Positions 60,434 through 64,000 of a stretch of DNA of 64,000 nt are shown here, piece by piece. Under the pieces are notes generated by a model. It searched no databases, was not told where the DNA came from, and saw only the letters and a program-made list of their open reading frames with translations. The stretch spans positions 62,001 through 126,000 of the forward strand of contig NZ_JAUSWB010000007.1 of the NCBI RefSeq assembly GCF_030814955.1, written 5' to 3'. The position numbers and the translations under genes are program-made. The DNA is from Planomicrobium stackebrandtii. Lineage in GTDB: Bacteria; Bacillota; Bacilli; Bacillales_A; Planococcaceae. Position 1 is the stretch's first letter, and each line of letters starts with the position of its first letter.

Positions 60434-60459
60434 TGAAACCTAATTCCTGTTCATCCGTA
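60434..60459 (+). promoter_or_regulatory. sigma-W-type (ECF) promoter of the nfeD-floA operon
   Basis: TGAAAC (60434-60439), exactly 16 bases, CGTA (60456-60459): the exact consensus of B. subtilis sigma-W promoters. The transcript would begin about 37 bases before nfeD. The equivalent yqeZ-yqfA-yqfB operon of B. subtilis is sigma-W-controlled, which supports the call. Confidence 0.85.
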
Positions 60460-60502
60460 TATATACAAACAGTAAATCTGTAATGCGAAAGGAGAGGTCC
60501 CA

Positions 60503-61828
60503 TTGAGCAGAGTCAAAGTCTATTTAGGTTTTGGACTTTTACTGTTATCGTTTCTGCTCATGCTCCCGGCTATCCAGGCTGACACTTCGACAGTGTATGT
60601 CATACCGATCGAAGATGAAGTTGAAAGAGGACTGCAGGCTTTTATCGAACGGGGCATTGAAGAAGCGGAAGAAGCTGGCGCCGAAGCCATTATTTTCGAA
60701 ATTGATACACCGGGTGGATTTGTGGATGCAGCAGATGGGATAGCGCGTTCGCTGAACAAAACTCAACTGGAAAAACTGGCTTTCATCAATCAGGATGCTC
60801 TTTCTGCAGGCGCATTCCTGGCGTTGCATAATGATGAGATTTATATGCATCCCAATGGCCGCATGGGTGCGGCACAAGTGATTGATCAAACTGGAAATGC
60901 CGCAGCGGACAAAGCGAATAGCGCTTGGCTGGCTTCCATGAGAAGTGCGGCTCAGACTGCTGGCCGTGATCCTGACTTCGCTTTGGCAATGGCAGATGCC
61001 TCAGCTGCCATTCCTGAACTGGGCGTAGCTGAGGGGGAATTACTAACGCTGGGGGCATCTGAAGCCTTGGATGTAGGCTATTCGGAAGGAACTGTTTCTA
61101 CTCTGGACGAACTGTTGGCGTTGAAAGGCTTTGAAGATGCCACTGTCGTAACGATCGATGAAACATTTTCGGAAAGCCTGGCCCGTTTTCTGACCAATCC
61201 GATTGTTGTGCCAATCCTTTTATCATTTGCAGGCCTTGGGTTGCTTCTTGAACTGTTTACCCCAGGTGTCGGAATTCCTGGCCTTGTCGGCCTGACTTTT
61301 CTCCTGCTGTTTTTCTACGGCCATTTGGTAGCAGGATTGGCCGGATATGAGTCCATCATTCTGCTGGTAATCGGGTTTGGGCTGTTGGTGGCAGAATTTA
61401 TCATCCCGGGCGGCGTTGCGGGATTCCTCGGGATTGCCGCCATTCTCGGCAGTATTTTATTGGCGGGCGGAGATCTTAAATCCACCGCCATAGCAGTACT
61501 TATTGCAATGATTGTAGCAACAGTAGGGATGGTGATTGTAGTGAAATTCTTTGGTAAACGGCTGGATTTGTTCAAACGGATTATCTTGACTGATGCGACT
61601 GATACGGAACATGGCTATGTATCGACTACAAATCGCCCGGAGCTTGTCGGCAAAATTGCGCTGACAGTGACAGCGCTTCGTCCGTCCGGTACGATCAAGC
61701 TTGACGATGAACGTATAGATGCTGTTTCTGAAGGCAGGTTCATCGATGGCGGAAAAAATGTTAAGATAATTAAGGTAGAAGGTTCGCGTATAGTTGTTCG
61801 CGAACTTGAAAAACAAGAGGAGGAATAG
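60503..61828 (+). CDS. NfeD-family membrane serine protease (YqeZ-like)
   Basis: This 441-residue long-form NfeD protein has an N-terminal signal/anchor (about 5-25), a ClpP-like protease domain with [19 protein letters not shown] near 73-91 and the serine region [11 protein letters not shown] near 96-106, then a cluster of about four membrane helices (about 235-350) and a C-terminal OB domain. Such proteins partner with flotillin-like proteins in membrane stress defence; the neighbour floA fits. The TTG start follows GAAAGGAGAGG. It is driven by the sigma-W promoter upstream. Confidence 0.9.
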   Translation: MSRVKVYLGFGLLLLSFLLMLPAIQADTSTVYVIPIEDEVERGLQAFIERGIEEAEEAGAEAIIFEIDTPGGFVDAADGIARSLNKTQLEKLAFINQDALSAGAFLALHNDEIYMHPNGRMGAAQVIDQTGNAAADKANSAWLASMRSAAQTAGRDPDFALAMADASAAIPELGVAEGELLTLGASEALDVGYSEGTVSTLDELLALKGFEDATVVTIDETFSESLARFLTNPIVVPILLSFAGLGLLLELFTPGVGIPGLVGLTFLLLFFYGHLVAGLAGYESIILLVIGFGLLVAEFIIPGGVAGFLGIAAILGSILLAGGDLKSTAIAVLIAMIVATVGMVIVVKFFGKRLDLFKRIILTDATDTEHGYVSTTNRPELVGKIALTVTALRPSGTIKLDDERIDAVSEGRFIDGGKNVKIIKVEGSRIVVRELEKQEEE

Positions 61829-61832
61829 AAGA

Positions 61833-62819
61833 ATGGGACTTGAAACAATTGGTTTAGGTGCAGCAATAATAGGTATCATCATCGTTTTGGCAATTTTCTT
61901 CACATTCGTGCCAATTACATTATGGATTTCAGCATTGGCCGCAGGGGTGAAAATCAGTATCTTTACACTGATCGGTATGAGATTGCGCCGGGTTATTCCA
62001 TCACGGATCGTAAATCCATTGATCAAAGCATCAAAAGCTGGGTTGACAGTAACCATCAACCAATTGGAAAGCCATTACTTAGCCGGGGGTAACGTAGACC
62101 GTGTCGTCAATGCATTGATTGCGGCACACCGTGCCAATATTGAATTGCCGTTTGAACGCGCAGCAGCGATTGATCTTGCAGGCCGTGACGTATTGGAAGC
62201 TGTTCAAATGTCGGTAAACCCGAAAGTTATTGAAACGCCATTTATCGCAGGTGTTGCGATGGATGGAATTGAAGTAAAAGCAAAAGCCAGAATTACCGTT
62301 CGTGCCAATATCGACCGTTTAGTTGGTGGTGCAGGTGAAGAAACGATCGTCGCCCGTGTTGGTGAAGGGATTGTCTCAACACTCGGTTCAAGCACAAGCC
62401 ATAAAAAAGTTCTTGAAAATCCAGACCTGATTTCTCAGACCGTATTGTCTAAAGGCTTGGATTCAGGTACAGCATTCGAAATTCTGTCGATCGATATTGC
62501 CGACGTTGATATCGGTAAAAACATTGGTGCTGAATTGCAGACTGAACAAGCAGAGGCAGATAAGAAAATTGCGCAGGCTAAAGCGGAAGAACGCCGTGCA
62601 ATGGCTGTAGCAAGCGAACAGGAAATGAAAGCGAAAGTCGTCGAAATGAGAGCGAAAGTTGTCGAAGCGGAAGCAGAAGTGCCATTGGCAATGTCTGAAG
62701 CGCTTCGTACTGGCAACATTGGTGTAATGGATTATGTCAATTACAAAAATGTTCAAGCTGATACAGGTATGCGAGAGTCCATCTCGAAAACAGGCATGGA
62801 CAAATCCGACGATAAATAA
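61833..62819 (+). CDS. floA: flotillin-like protein FloA
   Basis: FloA is a membrane scaffold that organises lipid and protein microdomains and guards against cell-wall and membrane stress. The 328 residues have an N-terminal membrane hairpin (about 5-45), the SPFH-like core ([20 protein letters not shown] near 150-170, [11 protein letters not shown] near 175) and an Ala/Glu-rich coiled coil (about 235-290, [20 protein letters not shown]). The ATG at 61833 follows AGAGGAGGAA. It starts four bases after nfeD, so the pair is one unit. Confidence 0.95.
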   Translation: MGLETIGLGAAIIGIIIVLAIFFTFVPITLWISALAAGVKISIFTLIGMRLRRVIPSRIVNPLIKASKAGLTVTINQLESHYLAGGNVDRVVNALIAAHRANIELPFERAAAIDLAGRDVLEAVQMSVNPKVIETPFIAGVAMDGIEVKAKARITVRANIDRLVGGAGEETIVARVGEGIVSTLGSSTSHKKVLENPDLISQTVLSKGLDSGTAFEILSIDIADVDIGKNIGAELQTEQAEADKKIAQAKAEERRAMAVASEQEMKAKVVEMRAKVVEAEAEVPLAMSEALRTGNIGVMDYVNYKNVQADTGMRESISKTGMDKSDDK

Positions 62820-62849
62820 TCGGCGTTAGCCATAAGGGAGGTTTGTCGT

Positions 62850-63344
62850 ATGGAAGCTCTCATATTTGGACTGGTAATCATGGCGGTAAGCGCTTTTTTC
62901 AGTAAAGGCAAAAAAGATTCGGCCGATGATGCTCCGGAAAAACCTGTCCCCACAAGATCATCAACTGGTACAGACAGGCGCTCCGGACAAAAAACGTTCA
63001 AACGAGTAGAAGATTATGCGAAAGAAATTTATGGGGAACTGCAGAATCAAAAAACTCAACGCCCTGAACTTGCAGAAAAAGCCAAGAAAAAAGTCGAAGA
63101 AGCTGTTAATCGCACTCCTTTGCGGGAAGCGCGCCAGGAAGTGCAGCGCCGCGTTCCGCCAAGGGAGACACGCAACGAGATACATGACCGCATTAAGGAA
63201 ACGGAAGCGAGCGTATTGAGAAGCCGTCCGCCTGCTCCTGGAGTGGAAAAAGACATGGATGAACTCCTGCCGTTAAGCAGCGACGATATTCGAAGAGGCA
63301 TTATCATGGCGGAGATCCTTATGCCGCCAAAGTCCAAAAGATAG
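62850..63344 (+). CDS. membrane-anchored charged protein (YqfB position)
   Basis: This 164-residue protein has one short N-terminal hydrophobic segment (ALIFGLVIMAVSAFF, about 3-17) and a long, highly charged, probably helical and disordered cytosolic part (Arg/Lys/Glu-rich), ending in a more ordered SSDDIRRGIIMAEILMPPK. No domain is recognised. It takes the place of yqfB as third gene of the sigma-W operon but is longer than I recall for that protein. A link to NfeD/FloA membrane stress function is inferred from position only. The start follows AAGGGAGG. Confidence 0.75.
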   Translation: MEALIFGLVIMAVSAFFSKGKKDSADDAPEKPVPTRSSTGTDRRSGQKTFKRVEDYAKEIYGELQNQKTQRPELAEKAKKKVEEAVNRTPLREARQEVQRRVPPRETRNEIHDRIKETEASVLRSRPPAPGVEKDMDELLPLSSDDIRRGIIMAEILMPPKSKR

Positions 63345-63349
63345 CAGCC

Positions 63350-63378
63350 GCCGGCCAGTGCAAACTGGCCGGCTTTTT
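63350..63378 (+). terminator. terminator of the nfeD-floA operon
   Basis: GCCGGCCAGT / ACTGGCCGGC perfect 10-bp stem, 4-base loop, five T. Confidence 0.92.
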
Positions 63379-63574
63379 CTAAAAATAATAATGTTATGTA
63401 AACTTCAGAGAGATTACAAGTTATCCTTCGGCTCTGAAAGCCTTTTTCAAATAGAGCAAACTGGGAAAGGAAAATTCCGGCTCCGGACTAATTCAAGACA
63501 AATATTTTACAAGTGAATATCTTTAATGATAGAGTGAAATCAGCAGTAAATACTCGATTCCAAGGAGCGTCCAC

Positions 63575-64000
63575 ATGACAGAAAACAACCTACTAGAATT
63601 ACATGTGAAAGACCCAAATGAAGCGGTTCAGCTGCTCGGGATATCAGACAACCACTTAACGTTGATCGAAGAAGCCTTTGACATTCAAGTGATTACCCGC
63701 GGCGAAGTTATCAAGTTATCGGGTTCAGAAGAAGGCAAACATACAGGGAAATTATTAATCGAACAATTGCTTCGTGTTATCCGCAAAAACATTAATATCG
63801 ATCAGCGGGATATTGTTTCTGCTATCGAAATGGCTAAAAATGGAACGATTGAGTATTTCGCTGAACTTTATGATGAAGAAGTGGCGCGCAATGCCAACGG
63901 CAAATCGATTCGTGCGAAAACCATCGGCCAGCGCCATTACATCCAAGCTGTCCGCAGCAAGGATCTGGTGTTCGGAATCGGACCAGCCGGAACGGGCAAG
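63575..64000 (+). CDS. phoH: PhoH-like ATPase, 5' part
   Basis: The first 142 residues of a PhoH-family protein are visible; the window ends in its Walker A motif (GIGPAGTGK). The N-terminal PhoH region reads EAVQLLGISDNHLTLIEEAF, then IVSAIEMAKNG and GQRHYIQAVR just before the P-loop. The full protein is normally about 320 residues. PhoH proteins are P-loop ATPases linked to RNA metabolism. The ATG follows CAAGGAGCG. The sporulation genes yqfC and yqfD, which precede phoH in B. subtilis, are not between it and floA. Confidence 0.93.
   Translation, partial: MTENNLLELHVKDPNEAVQLLGISDNHLTLIEEAFDIQVITRGEVIKLSGSEEGKHTGKLLIEQLLRVIRKNINIDQRDIVSAIEMAKNGTIEYFAELYDEEVARNANGKSIRAKTIGQRHYIQAVRSKDLVFGIGPAGTGK

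Overview
The window is a continuous piece of a Firmicutes (Bacillales) chromosome. Gene content and order follow the Bacillus subtilis ruvB-to-phoH region closely, and nearly all genes are transcribed left to right. The proteins are Bacillus-like but divergent. Sporulation genes that sit at these positions in B. subtilis (gpr and spoIIP between rpsT and lepA, yqfC/yqfD before phoH, and, as I recall, spoVB before comN) are missing, and GC content is moderate. This fits a non-sporulating or weakly sporulating Planococcaceae member such as Planococcus/Planomicrobium. The family assignment is inference; the Bacillales assignment is secure.

Layout. 1-9.6 kb: end of ruvB, queA, tgt, yajC, comN, secDF, a LapA-like membrane protein, recJ and apt (queuosine tRNA modification, protein export, recombination, adenine salvage). 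9.7-11.8 kb: a two-gene accessory insert, a beta-helix (pectate-lyase-superfamily) protein and a DJ-1/PfpI protein, placed between apt and relA, which are neighbours in Bacillus. 11.9-20.8 kb: relA, dtd, a four-SH3b cell-wall amidase on the minus strand, a T-box leader with hisS-aspS, 6S RNA and tcdA. 20.9-28.4 kb: rarA (minus), then cymR, cysteine desulfurase, mnmA, a TPR protein and recD2. 28.6-37.4 kb: a T-box leader with alaS, then ireB, ruvX, yrzB, mltG, trmR, udk, greA, yrrS and mtnN. 37.4-38.9 kb: divergent phospholipid genes pssA and psd. 38.9-43.8 kb: a tightly overlapping block yqeG-yqeH-aroE-yhbY-nadD-yqeK-rsfS-yqeM (ribosome assembly, NAD and shikimate synthesis). 43.9-47.5 kb: the comEA-comEB-comEC DNA-uptake operon. 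47.5-49.2 kb: tiny yqzM (minus), holA and rpsT (minus). 49.4-60.1 kb: lepA, hemW, a CIRCE-controlled hrcA-grpE-dnaK heat-shock block, dnaJ, prmA, rsmE, deoC and rpsU. 60.2-64 kb: an apparently sigma-W-driven nfeD-floA-yqfB membrane-stress operon and the start of phoH.

RNA-level control is prominent: two T-box riboswitches (hisS, alaS), 6S RNA, a CIRCE operator and many Rho-independent terminators, several bidirectional between convergent genes. Non-ATG starts are common (TTG for pssA, yqeG, yqeH, grpE, prmA and nfeD; GTG for ireB and mltG).

I found no phage, insertion sequence, CRISPR array, tRNA, rRNA or defence system. The points most worth a second look are: the AAC/CAC overlap at the specifier site of the hisS-aspS T-box; the missing canonical starts of comEA and especially comEC (its ribosome binding site leads into GTG-TAA); an 85-bp imperfect palindrome upstream of cymR with a related fragment upstream of secDF; the accessory pair between apt and relA; and the sigma-W promoter of the nfeD-floA operon. 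No clearly novel multi-gene system is visible.
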